Part shown: piece by piece, positions 18,693 through 27,802 of the stretch
How the letters are laid out: each line of letters starts with the position of its first letter
How positions within the stretch are numbered: position 1 is the first letter of the stretch
Source of the DNA: Shimia sp. R9_2
GTDB taxonomy: Bacteria > Pseudomonadota > Alphaproteobacteria > Rhodobacterales > Rhodobacteraceae
Direction: 5' to 3'
Length of the DNA: 64,000 bases
Assembly (NCBI RefSeq): GCF_017743735.1
Contig: NZ_JAGHRO010000001.1
Coordinates: forward strand, 248,001 to 312,000
Notes under the pieces: model-generated
The model's input: the letters and a program-made list of their open reading frames with translations, nothing else
What the model was told of the DNA's origin: nothing
The model's database searches: none
Position numbers and translations under genes: made by a program

Positions 18693-19940
18693 ATGGCGAA
18701 GACAACACAGCATGTTGTGGTGGTGGGCGCGGGCATCAATGGCGCGGCCACGGCGCTTTGGCTGCGGCGCACAGGCTGTGAGGTGACGCTGATTGACAAG
18801 GGCGCGCCGGGCATGGGCGCCTCTTTTGGCAATGCCTGCCTCCTGGCCAGCTGCGCGATCCTGCCCAATGCAACACCGGGTCTGGCCAAAAGGGCGCCGG
18901 GTTACCTGCTCAACCCTGATTTCCCGCTCTTCATGCAATGGGGCCACCTGCCCCGGCTGGTGCCTTGGTTGCTGAAGTTCATGGGATATTCCAGCGACAC
19001 CCATGTGCGCCGTATCACTCAGGCTCTGACAGATCTGATCGGCGACAGCGTCGAGCAACACAAGGCGCTGGCCGCGGGCACCGCAGCGGAGCGCTGGATC
19101 AAAGACACCGATTATCTCTTTGCCTATAAAGACCGCGCCGCATTTGACGCCGACAGCTACGTCTGGGACATGCGCGCCGAGATGGGCTTTGTGCCCGACC
19201 TCGTCGAAGGGCAGGCGATACGGGAGATGGAGCCCATTCTGGGCGGGGACATCGGCCTGCTCGCGGTCAACAAGGCTCATGGCTATATCCTCAACCCCGC
19301 GTCTTACGTGAAAGCGCTGGTGGAGACATTAACCGGCATGGGCGGCCGCTTTGTGCAGGCGGAGGTGCGGGATTTTGATCTTTCAGGGGGCGAAATCTCC
19401 GCCGTTCTGACCGATCAGGGCCGCATCGACTGTGACCGCGCGGTGCTTTCGTCGGGGATCTGGTCCAAGGATCTGGCGCGCAAACTGGGCCTCACTGTGC
19501 CGCTGGAGGTCGAACGCGGCTACCATGTCACCTACCGCAACCCGTCGGTGCAGCCCAACAATCCGATGATGATCGCGGACGCCAAATTTGTCGCCACGCC
19601 CATGGATCAGGGGCTGCGCTGTGCCGGAATTGTCGAGTTTGGCGGCCTGTCAGAGCAGAAATCCAAAGCCCCGCTCAAGCTGCTGCGCCGCAAGGTGGCA
19701 GAAGTGTTCCCTGATCTGCGCGCTGTTAGCGAAGAGGAATGGCTCGGCTTCCGCCCGACGCTGCCAGACAGCCTACCGATGTTGGGAGAAATTGGCACAA
19801 GCGGTGTGTATGCGGCCTTTGGCCATCAGCACATCGGCCTCACAGGTGGTGCAAAAACCGGACGTCTGGTGGCGGATCTGATCACCGGAAAAACGCCCAA
19901 CATGGACCTCGCGCCCTATCACCCGCAACGTTTCACATGA
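18693..19940 (+). CDS. DadA-family FAD-dependent D-amino acid dehydrogenase/oxidase
   Basis: The ATG at 18693 is preceded by AAGGAGCGG and yields 415 residues. VVVVGAGINGAATA at 8-21 is the FAD-binding Rossmann motif, followed by a glycine-rich GMGASFGNAC segment. C-terminal EEWLGFRPTLPDSLPMLG and GHQHIGLTGGAKTG are typical of the DAO/DadA family. It probably oxidises D-amino acids or related amines, feeding electrons to the respiratory chain. No alanine racemase gene is adjacent, so the true substrate is open. A hairpin terminator directly follows the stop, so it is likely expressed alone. Confidence 0.85.
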   Translation: MAKTTQHVVVVGAGINGAATALWLRRTGCEVTLIDKGAPGMGASFGNACLLASCAILPNATPGLAKRAPGYLLNPDFPLFMQWGHLPRLVPWLLKFMGYSSDTHVRRITQALTDLIGDSVEQHKALAAGTAAERWIKDTDYLFAYKDRAAFDADSYVWDMRAEMGFVPDLVEGQAIREMEPILGGDIGLLAVNKAHGYILNPASYVKALVETLTGMGGRFVQAEVRDFDLSGGEISAVLTDQGRIDCDRAVLSSGIWSKDLARKLGLTVPLEVERGYHVTYRNPSVQPNNPMMIADAKFVATPMDQGLRCAGIVEFGGLSEQKSKAPLKLLRRKVAEVFPDLRAVSEEEWLGFRPTLPDSLPMLGEIGTSGVYAAFGHQHIGLTGGAKTGRLVADLITGKTPNMDLAPYHPQRFT

Positions 19941-19943
19941 AAC

Positions 19944-19970
19944 ATCGCCCGCAACGTGGCGGGCGATTTT
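19944..19970 (+). terminator. Rho-independent terminator after the DadA-like gene
   Basis: ATCGCCCGC (19944-19952) and GCGGGCGAT (19959-19967) form a perfect 9-base GC-rich stem with a six-base loop, followed by TTTT. It lies between convergent genes and may act in both directions. Confidence 0.8.
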
Positions 19971-19987
19971 CTAAGTTTTATTGAGGA

Positions 19988-21493
19988 TCAGGCGGATTTG
20001 CGTTCCGCTTCCGGTGTGGCCACCTCAGCTTCCACTGCTGAGCCTTCCACCACCTGATCATCCGCGTCCGATACCTCTTCGGCATCTTCGACGGAGGATT
20101 TTTCGGAGTGATCCTCCAGCGCGCCGATGATCAGCGGCAGCATGGCTGCGCTGGCCTGGCTCTGGCCTTCGACTTCCGGCGGAGCCACCCAGCTCAGCGT
20201 GTCAAAGCTGTGGCAGGTCTCACAGGTTGGCGCCCACTCCGCATGGATGTGGCCACAGTTGTCGCACACCCACTGCGGACCGCGCGGCGCGCTCAGTGCT
20301 TTGGCAAGGAAACCCTTCACCACCGCGTCGCTTGAGCCTTCGCCACGTTCCACGGCCGCCATGATGGTCAGCACCCGCTGGGTGGCCGCGCCCTCAACCA
20401 GATCGCCCAGCGCACGGCGTGCCGCCGGGAAATCTTCCGCCGCAATATAGAGCTCCGCCATGAGCATCTTGCTCTCGTCATGCTCCGCCGTGGTCTTGAT
20501 CAACGCGCTAAAACGTTTGATGCGCGCCTCAGGCGTTTCATCAGGGGCGATCTCGGCAAAGGCAGCGGCAAGATCCGGATGCGGCTGCGTATCCCAGGCT
20601 TTCTTGAGCAGGCGCGTCGCATAGCGCGCTTTGCCTTTCTCAATATAACCGCGCGCCGCCAGAACCGCCGCAGGGATCAGATCCGGTGACAGACGGTTGG
20701 CCTCAATCGCCTGCTCCTGCGCCTCGATCGTGGTGTCCTCAGCCATCACATCCTTGGCTTCCGACAGCGCCAGAACCGCATCGCGGCGGCGGTGCACATC
20801 GCGCGGCAGATTGCCGTGACGCAGCTTTGCGTTCAGCGTGCCACGCGCGCCTTTCCAGTCTTTGCTTTCGGTCTGAAGCCGCAGCAGCGTGTCCTGCACC
20901 TCTTCATGGCGCGGCTTGAGCGCAAAGGCGTTTTCCGCCAGCTTCAACGCCACATCGGTGTCGCCCGCCGCCAGCTTCTGCTTCATCAGGCCGCGTACAC
21001 CGACAAACCGCGTGCTCTCGTCATTGAGCAGCTTTTTGTAGGTTTCCTCGGCCTTTTTGGCATCGCCATGCATCTCAGCAGCCTGCGCCACGATGAGGTT
21101 GGTCAGCTGCGGCTTCATCAACAGCCGTTCTGCACGGCGCGCCTTGTCCATCGCGATGCGCCCTTCGCCGGAGGCCAGCGCCATGACGCTGTCAGACAGC
21201 GCCTGATAGCCCTTTTGCTCGCGATTGCGGTCAAAATAGCGGCTGATCGCGGTTTCATCCCCGTTGAGGAATTTCAGCACCGCCACGAGAAAACCGAGAA
21301 GCTTGATGCCCACCCAGACAGTGGCCACCAGAGCGGCCAGCGCCAGCGCGGTCTGGAACGGGCCGAGGCTGTATTCCACCCCGCCCACGGTCAGCATCAC
21401 ACCGCCTTCGCTTTCAAGCAGGTAAATCGAGCCAAAGGTCAGCCCGGTGACAATGGCAACAAACGCAATAATTTTGATCAGGGACCAGAGCAT
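19988..21493 (-). CDS. hemY: HemY-like tetratricopeptide membrane protein
   Basis: A 501-residue protein with two N-terminal membrane helices (about 5-25 and 44-70), matching the HemY N-terminal domain of proteobacteria, then a long helical repeat region of TPR type. Near the C-terminus a rubredoxin-like zinc knuckle is visible, C410, C413, C424 and C427 within WVCDNCGHIH and PTCETCHSF, as in LapB-type proteins, followed by an acidic tail. It is the third gene of hemD-mitofilin-hemY. Despite the name, this HemY is not protoporphyrinogen oxidase; its role in haem synthesis is poorly known and may be scaffolding at the membrane. Confidence 0.85.
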   Translation of the reverse strand: MLWSLIKIIAFVAIVTGLTFGSIYLLESEGGVMLTVGGVEYSLGPFQTALALAALVATVWVGIKLLGFLVAVLKFLNGDETAISRYFDRNREQKGYQALSDSVMALASGEGRIAMDKARRAERLLMKPQLTNLIVAQAAEMHGDAKKAEETYKKLLNDESTRFVGVRGLMKQKLAAGDTDVALKLAENAFALKPRHEEVQDTLLRLQTESKDWKGARGTLNAKLRHGNLPRDVHRRRDAVLALSEAKDVMAEDTTIEAQEQAIEANRLSPDLIPAAVLAARGYIEKGKARYATRLLKKAWDTQPHPDLAAAFAEIAPDETPEARIKRFSALIKTTAEHDESKMLMAELYIAAEDFPAARRALGDLVEGAATQRVLTIMAAVERGEGSSDAVVKGFLAKALSAPRGPQWVCDNCGHIHAEWAPTCETCHSFDTLSWVAPPEVEGQSQASAAMLPLIIGALEDHSEKSSVEDAEEVSDADDQVVEGSAVEAEVATPEAERKSA

Positions 21494-21503
21494 GAAATGA
21501 CCT

Positions 21504-22865
21504 TCAGTTACTGTTTAGGGTTTGTGCCAGATCTTCGGCAGCTTGCGTGGCGTCAGCCCGGGTTTGCGCCTGCGCAACCCACTCTGCCATCACGGATTTC
21601 GGCCCCTCGGCCAATGTGTCGATCTCGCCCAGCGCCGCCGCCAGATCACCCGCCTTCAGGGCCGCTTCGGCCCGGCTAAGGATCGCATCTGTGTCGCTGC
21701 CTTCGCGGGCTTCAACAGAGCGTGCGCCAAACTGGGTTTTGAAGAAATTGCCAAGGGTGCTGCCTTGGGCATCATCCACCTTATCCGCCCGCGCCTTGGC
21801 CAAGGCCGCGCGTGCCGCATCCGGATAGCTCTCGATCAGTGCAGAGAGCGGGATGATCCCGTCATCGGCAAACTGCTCCAGAACCGGCGCAACCTCCTGC
21901 CCGGTGGCAGACCGCAGATCAACCACCGCAGCCCGATACGGCGCGCCGCTCTCAAGCGCGGCAACGATGCGCGTCACAGAAGAGCGCGCCAAAGCCGTCT
22001 TGGCCGACAAATCCGCGCGGTCTTTCAGCTCCGCCGCTTCCGCTTTCTGGGCTGCAACCAGATCTTTGAGGTCTTTCACCTCGCGCTCATAGGCAGCCAC
22101 CGCCGCCGCGCCCAACCCTTCGGTCAGCGGGCGCTTTTCGATATCCATCAAGCGGGCTTCAAAAGTGGCCACCGTCTCAAACAGGCTGCCCACATCCGCG
22201 CGCAACGTCTCAAGCGCGCTTGCTGCCGTATCCGCTGCGCCTTGCGCGCCGGTTGCCGCTGCAGAGCTTGCGCTCACACCGCCCTGAAGCTCAGCCAGCG
22301 TGGCATTCTGTGCCTCGAGCTGCGCAGTGAGCTCGGCAAGCGCCGCCTTGGTGTCGCCCCCAAGACCAAGCTGATCGCCAAAATAGATCGCCCCGCCAAA
22401 TCCGATGACAGCCGCGATGACACCGCCAAACACCATCGGCACAAAGCCGCCGCGACGGGCTTCCTGTGGTGCAGGCGCTGGTGCCACCGGCTCAGGCTTT
22501 TCAGAGGCCACGCGCTCAAACTCCGGCTCTTGCGCGGATGCCTCGTCTGCACTTTCCAGCGCATCTTCAGAGGCGTCCTCTGCCTCTGATGCATCAGCGG
22601 CTATGCCGTCCGCCTCATCCGCCGCCTCGGCGACGTCCTCAGGATCTTCGTCTGAAATTTGCTCAGCGGTCTCCGCTGTCTCCTCCAGGGTTGTCTCCTC
22701 AGCGGCCTCTCCATCGGCCTCTTCAGTGGCCTCCGCTTCGATTTCCTCGGAAACCTCCTCCGCGGCGCTCTCCTCCACTATTTCGGCATCTTCGATCGTG
22801 TCCGCGGCCTCCACCGCCTCCACCTGATCCTTGTTCGGCTTGTCCGACTTGTCCGTGGTCCCCAC
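21504..22865 (-). CDS. Mitofilin/Mic60-like membrane protein (COG4223 type)
   Basis: A 453-residue protein with an extremely acidic, low-complexity N-terminus (about 1-125, rich in E, A, D), a proline-rich stretch, a single membrane helix at about 141-163, then an alanine-rich coiled coil and a C-terminal helical domain. This is the layout of alphaproteobacterial mitofilin-family proteins, relatives of mitochondrial Mic60, usually found between hemD and hemY as here. Mic60 bends the inner membrane in mitochondria; in alphaproteobacteria a role in intracytoplasmic membranes has been reported. It starts 73 bases after hemD and ends 10 bases before hemY. Confidence 0.82.
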   Translation of the reverse strand: MGTTDKSDKPNKDQVEAVEAADTIEDAEIVEESAAEEVSEEIEAEATEEADGEAAEETTLEETAETAEQISDEDPEDVAEAADEADGIAADASEAEDASEDALESADEASAQEPEFERVASEKPEPVAPAPAPQEARRGGFVPMVFGGVIAAVIGFGGAIYFGDQLGLGGDTKAALAELTAQLEAQNATLAELQGGVSASSAAATGAQGAADTAASALETLRADVGSLFETVATFEARLMDIEKRPLTEGLGAAAVAAYEREVKDLKDLVAAQKAEAAELKDRADLSAKTALARSSVTRIVAALESGAPYRAAVVDLRSATGQEVAPVLEQFADDGIIPLSALIESYPDAARAALAKARADKVDDAQGSTLGNFFKTQFGARSVEAREGSDTDAILSRAEAALKAGDLAAALGEIDTLAEGPKSVMAEWVAQAQTRADATQAAEDLAQTLNSN

Positions 22866-22938
22866 CGGTCACCCTTTCGAATCCGTTTTTGCAAATGCAG
22901 CACCAATTCTAGGCGAGCGTGGCGACTCGCTCAATGCG

Positions 22939-23646
22939 TCACCCTGCGTCCAACAGTCTCGTGATCGCATCCGCCATGGCCCCCGCCTCTTTTTTGGCCG
23001 ACAAAACAACCTGTTCACAGGGCAAATCCCCCAAGGCTTCTTGTGTCGCGCCACTGATCGCCACCAAATGCAAAGCGGCCTTGATCGGGGCAAGCTCTTG
23101 CAACTGATGCGCAAATTGTTCTGCGGCATTGGGCGAAAAAAGCGGCACTAAGACGGGCTTTTCCTGCATAAGTCGCGATTTTGCGGCCTCTGACAGCGCA
23201 GAAGGAACCTGCCGGTACACCACCGTTGCGCGCGTCTCGATGCCCAGAGAGGTGAGCCGAGCGACCAAATCGCCCCGCGACAAAACCCCGCGCAGATGCA
23301 ACAGCGGCCCCTTGGGCGCATCGGCTGAAATTCGCGCATAAAGCGTATCCGCGTCGCCTTCCGCTGCAATGGCACGCCAGCCCTTGGCCGCTGCCATCTC
23401 TGCCGTGGCCTTGCCAACACACCAGGCGGGCAGATCCTGCCCATCCACCGCCGCCACCGCATTGCGCGAGGTGAACACAACGCCGGTGACATCTGAAAGG
23501 TCGACCTCTGCGCCGGTGGGCACAATCTCCACAATCGGGGAAATCTCAATCGGCACCGCCACACCGCGCGAACGCAACACCGCCGCAAACCGCTCCGCAT
23601 CCGCCAAAGGCCGGGTCAGCAAAATCGAAGCGGGTGTTTGCGGCAT
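22939..23646 (-). CDS. hemD: Uroporphyrinogen-III synthase
   Basis: A 235-residue protein with the loose HemD pattern: ILLTRPLADAERFAAVL at the start, VVFTSRNAVAAV near 56-67, and LVPLFSPNAAEQFA around 170. It would close hydroxymethylbilane to uroporphyrinogen III in the cytoplasm, the branch point for haem, bacteriochlorophyll and cobalamin. HemD proteins diverge strongly, but the neighbours (mitofilin-like, hemY and a divergent tsaD) are the standard alphaproteobacterial context. Divergent from tsaD across 82 bases that must hold both promoters. Confidence 0.85.
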   Translation of the reverse strand: MPQTPASILLTRPLADAERFAAVLRSRGVAVPIEISPIVEIVPTGAEVDLSDVTGVVFTSRNAVAAVDGQDLPAWCVGKATAEMAAAKGWRAIAAEGDADTLYARISADAPKGPLLHLRGVLSRGDLVARLTSLGIETRATVVYRQVPSALSEAAKSRLMQEKPVLVPLFSPNAAEQFAHQLQELAPIKAALHLVAISGATQEALGDLPCEQVVLSAKKEAGAMADAITRLLDAG

Positions 23647-23728
23647 TCAGGCCACCGGGATTGTTTGAACGATAGGGAGGTGTTACCTGCCACAGAACCC
23701 ACGCGCAACGGCAAGGACACCCGCCGCC

Positions 23729-24826
23729 ATGACTGAAACGCTCACCATTCTTGGCATTGAGAGCAGCTGTGATGACACCGCTGCCGCGATCTTGCGCCAA
23801 CCTGCGGGCGCTGAGGCCGATATCCTCGCCTCCGTTGTGCACGGGCAAACCGATCTGCACGCCCCCTACGGCGGCGTGGTGCCCGAGATCGCCGCCCGCG
23901 CCCATGCCGAGAAATTGGACATCTGTATTCAGCAGGCGCTTGAAGCCTCCGGCGTGACGCTGAAGGATCTGGACGCCATTGCGGTCACCGCCGGGCCCGG
24001 TCTGATTGGCGGGGTGATTTCCGGCGTGATGTGCGCCAAAGGGCTGTCGGCCAGCCTTGGCATTCCGCTCATTGGGGTGAACCATCTCGCCGGCCACGCC
24101 CTGACCCCGCGCCTCACCGATCAGGTGGCCTTCCCCTATCTGATGCTGCTGGTGTCGGGCGGGCATTGCCAGTTCCTAATCGCCCATGGCCCGGAAAAAT
24201 TCTCCCGTCTTGGCGGCACCATTGATGATGCCCCCGGCGAAGCCTTTGACAAAACCGCGCGTCTTCTGGGCCTGCCGCAGCCGGGTGGGCCTTCGGTTCA
24301 GGCCGAGGCAGAAAAGGGCGATGCCAAGCGGTTCCGCTTCCCCCGCCCACTGCTGGATCGGCCCGGATGTGACATGTCTTTCTCCGGCCTGAAAACCGCG
24401 CTGTTGCGCCAGCGTGATGCCATTATTGCTGAAAAAGACGGGCTGACCGTGCAGGACCGCGCCGACCTCTGCGCCGGATTTCAGGCCGCTGTGGTGGACG
24501 TGCTGGCGGAAAAGACCCGCCGCGCGCTGGAGAGCTATCTCGCGGAAAACCCCTCTGAGCCGCTTCTGGCTGTGGCCGGTGGCGTGGCAGCAAACACCGC
24601 CATTCGAGCCCTATTAGAGACTATTTGTGCCGATCTTGGCGTGACTTTCACCGCCCCGCCACTGGCGCTTTGCACCGATAACGCGGCGATGATCGCCTAT
24701 GCCGGGCTGGAGCGGTTTCGTGCAGGGGAGCAGGACGACATGTCGCTTGTAGCGCGCCCACGATGGCCACTGGACCAATCAGCGCCTGCGCTTCTTGGCT
24801 CCGGCAAGAAAGGGGCCAAAGCATGA
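23729..24826 (+). CDS. tsaD: tRNA N6-adenosine threonylcarbamoyltransferase TsaD
   Basis: A 365-residue Kae1/TsaD protein. [14 protein letters not shown] opens the ATPase-like fold, metal-binding H119 and H123 lie in NHLAGH, and LVSGGHCQF and the C-terminal [10 protein letters not shown] with a late [10 protein letters not shown] are all typical. With TsaB and TsaE it transfers threonylcarbamoyl to A37 of ANN-decoding tRNAs. It overlaps gpsA by 4 bases (ATGA). Essential in most bacteria; the assignment is secure. Confidence 0.95.
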   Translation: MTETLTILGIESSCDDTAAAILRQPAGAEADILASVVHGQTDLHAPYGGVVPEIAARAHAEKLDICIQQALEASGVTLKDLDAIAVTAGPGLIGGVISGVMCAKGLSASLGIPLIGVNHLAGHALTPRLTDQVAFPYLMLLVSGGHCQFLIAHGPEKFSRLGGTIDDAPGEAFDKTARLLGLPQPGGPSVQAEAEKGDAKRFRFPRPLLDRPGCDMSFSGLKTALLRQRDAIIAEKDGLTVQDRADLCAGFQAAVVDVLAEKTRRALESYLAENPSEPLLAVAGGVAANTAIRALLETICADLGVTFTAPPLALCTDNAAMIAYAGLERFRAGEQDDMSLVARPRWPLDQSAPALLGSGKKGAKA

Positions 24827-25776
24827 TCTCCGTTCTGGGCGCAGGCGCCTTTGGCACCGCACTGGCCGTGGCCTTTGCCAAAGGCGGCACCGAGGTGACA
24901 CTTTGGGCGCGTGACGCCGAGGCTGTCGAGGTGATGCGCAACACAAGGGAAAACCCGCGCCTGCCCGGTGTGACCCTGCCCGAAACCCTGACCATCACCG
25001 CCGATTTTACCGACGCCCTGACAGATGTCATCCTGCTGGCGGTGCCCATGCAGCGGTTGCGCGGCGTACTGGAAGCCCATCCAGAGCTGTCCGCCCGCAC
25101 CCTTGTGGCCTGCTGCAAAGGGGTGGAGCTGGGCACCGAGCTTGGCCCTGTGGCAGTGATCCGCGATGTGCTGCCGGATGCCACGCCCGCGATCCTCACC
25201 GGCCCCAGTTTTGCCGCCGATATTGCCCGTGGCCTGCCCACGGCGCTAACGCTGGCAACACCGGATGAAGGCACTGGAAAAGCGCTGCAACGGAGACTGA
25301 TATCGCCCAATCTGCGGATCTACCGCACCACAGACACCGTCGGTGCAGAGCTGGGCGGCGCACTGAAGAACGTGATTGCCATTGCCTGCGGCATCGCCAT
25401 GGGCGCAGGGCTGGGTGACAGCGCCCGCGCCGCGCTAATGACCCGAGGCTATGCGGAAATGGTACGCATGGCACGTGCGCTTGGCGCGCAGGGCGACACG
25501 CTGGCCGGGCTCTCCGGCTTTGGTGACCTCACCCTGACATGTTCATCGGAGCAATCGCGTAATTACAGCTTTGGTCTGTCGCTGGGCCGCGGCGACAGCT
25601 TTGACGCCTCGGTGACGGTGGAAGGCGCCGCCACGGCCCGTGCCGCCCTTGCGCGCGCCAAAACCCTGAACACTGACATGCCCATCACCGCTGCGGTGGT
25701 TGCAATCCTCGATGGGGGCTTGCAAATCCACGACGCCATGGAAATGTTGCTCTCAAGACCACCCAAGGAGGAATAA
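24823..25776 (+). CDS. gpsA: Glycerol-3-phosphate dehydrogenase [NAD(P)+]
   Basis: The ATG at 24823 overlaps the tsaD stop and gives 317 residues with the NAD(P)-binding [10 protein letters not shown] at 6-15 directly at the N-terminus; an earlier in-frame start inside tsaD is rejected. GPSFA at 127-131 and the catalytic K182 in GGALKNV mark the family. It reduces dihydroxyacetone phosphate to sn-glycerol-3-phosphate for phospholipid synthesis. Cotranscribed with tsaD, then with the small YciI gene 2 bases downstream. Confidence 0.95.
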   Translation: MISVLGAGAFGTALAVAFAKGGTEVTLWARDAEAVEVMRNTRENPRLPGVTLPETLTITADFTDALTDVILLAVPMQRLRGVLEAHPELSARTLVACCKGVELGTELGPVAVIRDVLPDATPAILTGPSFAADIARGLPTALTLATPDEGTGKALQRRLISPNLRIYRTTDTVGAELGGALKNVIAIACGIAMGAGLGDSARAALMTRGYAEMVRMARALGAQGDTLAGLSGFGDLTLTCSSEQSRNYSFGLSLGRGDSFDASVTVEGAATARAALARAKTLNTDMPITAAVVAILDGGLQIHDAMEMLLSRPPKEE

Positions 25777-25778
25777 AC

Positions 25779-26054
25779 ATGCTGATCGCCCTCATCGCCA
25801 AAGACAAAGCCGGCGCATTGGACATCCGCAAGGCCAACCGTGACGACCACGTGGCCTATCTGAAAAGCTCTGGCGAGACTGTCATGATGGCAGGTCCGTT
25901 TCTGGACGAGGCCGGTGACATGTGCGGCTCGCTGATCATCCTGAACGTCGCGGATATGGCGGAAGCCGAGGCCTGGGCCGCTGCGGACCCATATAAGGCC
26001 GCTGGCCTGTTTGAGAGCGTGGAGCTGACCGCCTGGAACAAGGTTCTGGGTTGA
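25779..26054 (+). CDS. YciI-like (YCII domain) protein
   Basis: A 91-residue protein with AAGGAGGA-like sequence before the ATG. It has the ferredoxin-like YCII pattern: MLIALIAKDKAGA, then a stretch AYLKSSGETVMMAGPFLDEAG and the C-terminal AWAAADPYKAAGLF. These small proteins bind ligands or act in minor dehalogenase/dehydratase reactions; no specific role is established here. It lies between gpsA and the EVE-domain gene, overlapping the latter by one base (TGATG). Confidence 0.85.
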   Translation: MLIALIAKDKAGALDIRKANRDDHVAYLKSSGETVMMAGPFLDEAGDMCGSLIILNVADMAEAEAWAAADPYKAAGLFESVELTAWNKVLG

Positions 26055-26473
26055 TGCGCTATTGGCTGTTCAAATCGGAGCCTTCCACCTGGAGCTGGGA
26101 TCAGCAAGTCGCCAAAGGCGAGGTTGGCGAAGAGTGGGACGGCGTGCGCAACTATCAGGCGCGCAATTTCATGCGGGAAATGGCCGTGGGGGACCGCGGC
26201 TTTTTCTATCACTCCCAGAAAGAGAAATCCGTGGTCGGGATCATCGAGGTCTGCGCTGCAGCCCACCCGGACAGCACTACAGATGACGACCGCTGGGAAT
26301 GCGTGGACATCAAGGCCATTGCGCCTGTGCCCAAGCCGGTGACGCTTGCCATGATCAAGGACGATCCGCGCCTCACCGAAATGGCGCTTGTGAAAAGCTC
26401 CCGCCTGTCGGTGCAGCCCGTCACCGCTGAGGAATGGGCCATCGTCTGTGATCTGGGCGGTGTCAAACCCTGA
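26054..26473 (+). CDS. EVE-domain protein (Thy28-like)
   Basis: A 139-residue protein. YWLFKSEPSTWSWDQ at the start, then GVRNYQARNFMREMAVGDRGFFYHS, and the C-terminal PVTAEEWAIV are the classic EVE/thymocyte nuclear protein pattern. EVE is a PUA-related fold with an aromatic pocket for modified bases, often in bacteria linked to modified-DNA restriction or RNA modification. Here it sits in a housekeeping group rather than a defence island. The ATG at 26054 is preferred to the TTG one codon earlier; it uses the last base of the previous stop. Confidence 0.9.
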   Translation: MRYWLFKSEPSTWSWDQQVAKGEVGEEWDGVRNYQARNFMREMAVGDRGFFYHSQKEKSVVGIIEVCAAAHPDSTTDDDRWECVDIKAIAPVPKPVTLAMIKDDPRLTEMALVKSSRLSVQPVTAEEWAIVCDLGGVKP

Positions 26474-26521
26474 GTTTTCAGGCATACTCTCCCCAGTCCA
26501 AATGTGAACGGGGAGGGTTCC

Positions 26522-26917
26522 ATGGGATTTCTAGCCGTATGTGTCGCCGCTGTGGCGACTTATGTCTTTGGGTCGGTCTGGTACATGGTGCTGGCCAAAC
26601 CCTGGATGGCCGCCGCCGAAGTCAAGCTGGGCGACAACGGCCGCCCCCTCAACGCCAGCAATCCGGCCCCTTATGTCGCCGCCTTTGTCTGCACGCTGAT
26701 TGTGGCGGGCATGATGCGCCACATCTTTGCGCTCTCAGGCATCACCAGTCCCGGCGCAGGGCTGATCGGCGGGTTGGGTATTGGCCTATTTCTGGCAACA
26801 CCCTGGATCATCACCAACTACAGCTTCGCCGGCCGCCCCCGTGTTCTGATGATGATCGACGGCGGCTACGCCACCATCGGCTGCGGGATTATTGGTGTGG
26901 TGCTGACTTTGTTTTGA
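26522..26917 (+). CDS. DUF1761 membrane protein
   Basis: A 131-residue protein, started at the ATG at 26522 because GGGGAGGG lies just upstream; a GTG 18 bases earlier would include that ribosome site. Four membrane helices are apparent (about 2-22, 48-68, 76-97 and 108-130), with the GSVWYMVLAKPWMA segment typical of DUF1761. Function unknown. It is the last gene on the plus strand before a non-coding region. Confidence 0.8.
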   Translation: MGFLAVCVAAVATYVFGSVWYMVLAKPWMAAAEVKLGDNGRPLNASNPAPYVAAFVCTLIVAGMMRHIFALSGITSPGAGLIGGLGIGLFLATPWIITNYSFAGRPRVLMMIDGGYATIGCGIIGVVLTLF

Positions 26918-26990
26918 GGTCGTTAAAAAAGAAAAACGCGGGCCCAAATGGGGCCAAGCCTATTTGCTTAGGTATCGAAAAACAGAATGA

Positions 26991-27036
26991 CAATAAAACA
27001 TAGGGGGCCTGCTTCCACTCGGTCAGACCCCCTATG
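26991..27036 (-). terminator. Strong hairpin terminator on the minus strand
   Basis: CATAGGGGG (26999-27007) pairs perfectly with CCCCCTATG (27028-27036), extended by CTG/CAG after a mismatch. On the minus strand the stem is followed by TTTTATT, the layout of an intrinsic terminator; the plus-strand side has no T-run. It would end any minus-strand transcript from the DUF2853 gene or from the non-coding region. Confidence 0.7.
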
Positions 27037-27191
27037 CCCCCCGCGTGCTCCCATACCACCACACGCGTCTGTTATATCTTAGGGTCCGGCCGTCCTAGCC
27101 CGACACATTATGCCTAGCGCAGACCCCCGCGCCGGTTCAATTATCAAGTACCGACAATATGAGGGGATCCATCAGGGTTTTGGAAAGACTT

Positions 27192-27230
27192 AAGGCGCGC
27201 GCTTGGCCAGATCGCCAAAACACGCGCCTT
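27192..27230 (-). repeat. Inverted repeat downstream of the DUF2853 gene
   Basis: AAGGCGCG and CGCGCCTT form an 8-base outer stem, and TTGGC/GCCAA an inner stem closed by a six-base loop. It lies 19 bases past the DUF2853 stop and may be a first, weak terminator or an RNA-stabilising hairpin; no T-run follows. Confidence 0.5.
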
Positions 27231-27248
27231 TCGTGAGTGGTGTTTTCT

Positions 27249-27590
27249 TTAGCCGTAGTGGGCTTCTTTGCCAAAATGCTTGGTCAGCATGTAGTAGACA
27301 ACCGCGCGGTATTTGTTGCGCTCGGATTTGCCGTAGGTCTCAAACACCGCGTCAATCGCCTGCATCAGTTCCGGCCCGTCTGAAAGGCCCAACTTCTTGA
27401 TGAGAAAGTTGTTTTTCACGATTTCGATCTCTTCCGGCTGAGAGCTCGCCACCGTTGAGGCGTCATCATTGTAGATTGCCGGGCCACATCCAATCGTGAC
27501 CTTCGTCAGCAGATCCATATCCGGTGTCATGCCACATTTGTTTTGCAGATCATCTGCATATTTGGCGATCAAATCGTCGCGTTTTCCCAT
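27249..27590 (-). CDS. DUF2853 family protein
   Basis: A 113-residue soluble protein with GGGGA just before the ATG. It has the conserved DUF2853 features KYADDLQNKCG near the start, IGCGPAIYNDDAS around 52-64 and a C-terminal YGKSERNKYRAVVYYML segment. Function unknown; it is widespread in alphaproteobacteria. It is a single gene, with non-coding DNA on both sides. Confidence 0.85.
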   Translation of the reverse strand: MGKRDDLIAKYADDLQNKCGMTPDMDLLTKVTIGCGPAIYNDDASTVASSQPEEIEIVKNNFLIKKLGLSDGPELMQAIDAVFETYGKSERNKYRAVVYYMLTKHFGKEAHYG

Positions 27591-27802
27591 GATACTCCCC
27601 TTATATTTTAGTCAATTTTTATGAACGAAAGCGGCCTATCTGCCGCTCTTGCGCGTCAAATTAGCTCTCAGGCCCCAAAGCGCAAAGGGAAAACCGCCCG
27701 GTCTTTCCCCTTCAAGCCGGTGCGCTGGCCATTTGCGGGCCCGCTCTCTAGGTTCAGGTCTTAGGGCATCTGGCCGCCACTCAAGCCAACAGGAGACACG
27801 CC

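Larger units (their letters stand above)
26918..27248. other. Non-coding structured region, possible small RNA on the minus strand
   Basis: No credible reading frame lies in these 331 bases. They contain a strong minus-strand terminator-like hairpin (26991-27036), a second inverted repeat (27192-27230), and GC-rich sequence between them with several short self-complementary pieces. Read on the minus strand, an extended -10-like TTGATAAT occurs near 27150. This could be the 3' untranslated region of the DUF2853 gene or an independent RNA about 150 bases long ending at the hairpin. It matches no RNA family I can recognise; 4.5S, tmRNA and RNase P signatures are absent. Confidence 0.35.

Noticed and set aside
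19929-19944. parS-like sequence with two mismatches over the DadA-like stop codon
   Set aside because: One mismatch lies at the central CG needed for ParB recognition; probably chance.
26991-27180. 4.5S RNA, tmRNA or 6S RNA
   Set aside because: The conserved GGAAGCAG-type tetraloop region, tmRNA ends and RNase P core sequences are absent; 6S RNA cannot be excluded without a covariance search.
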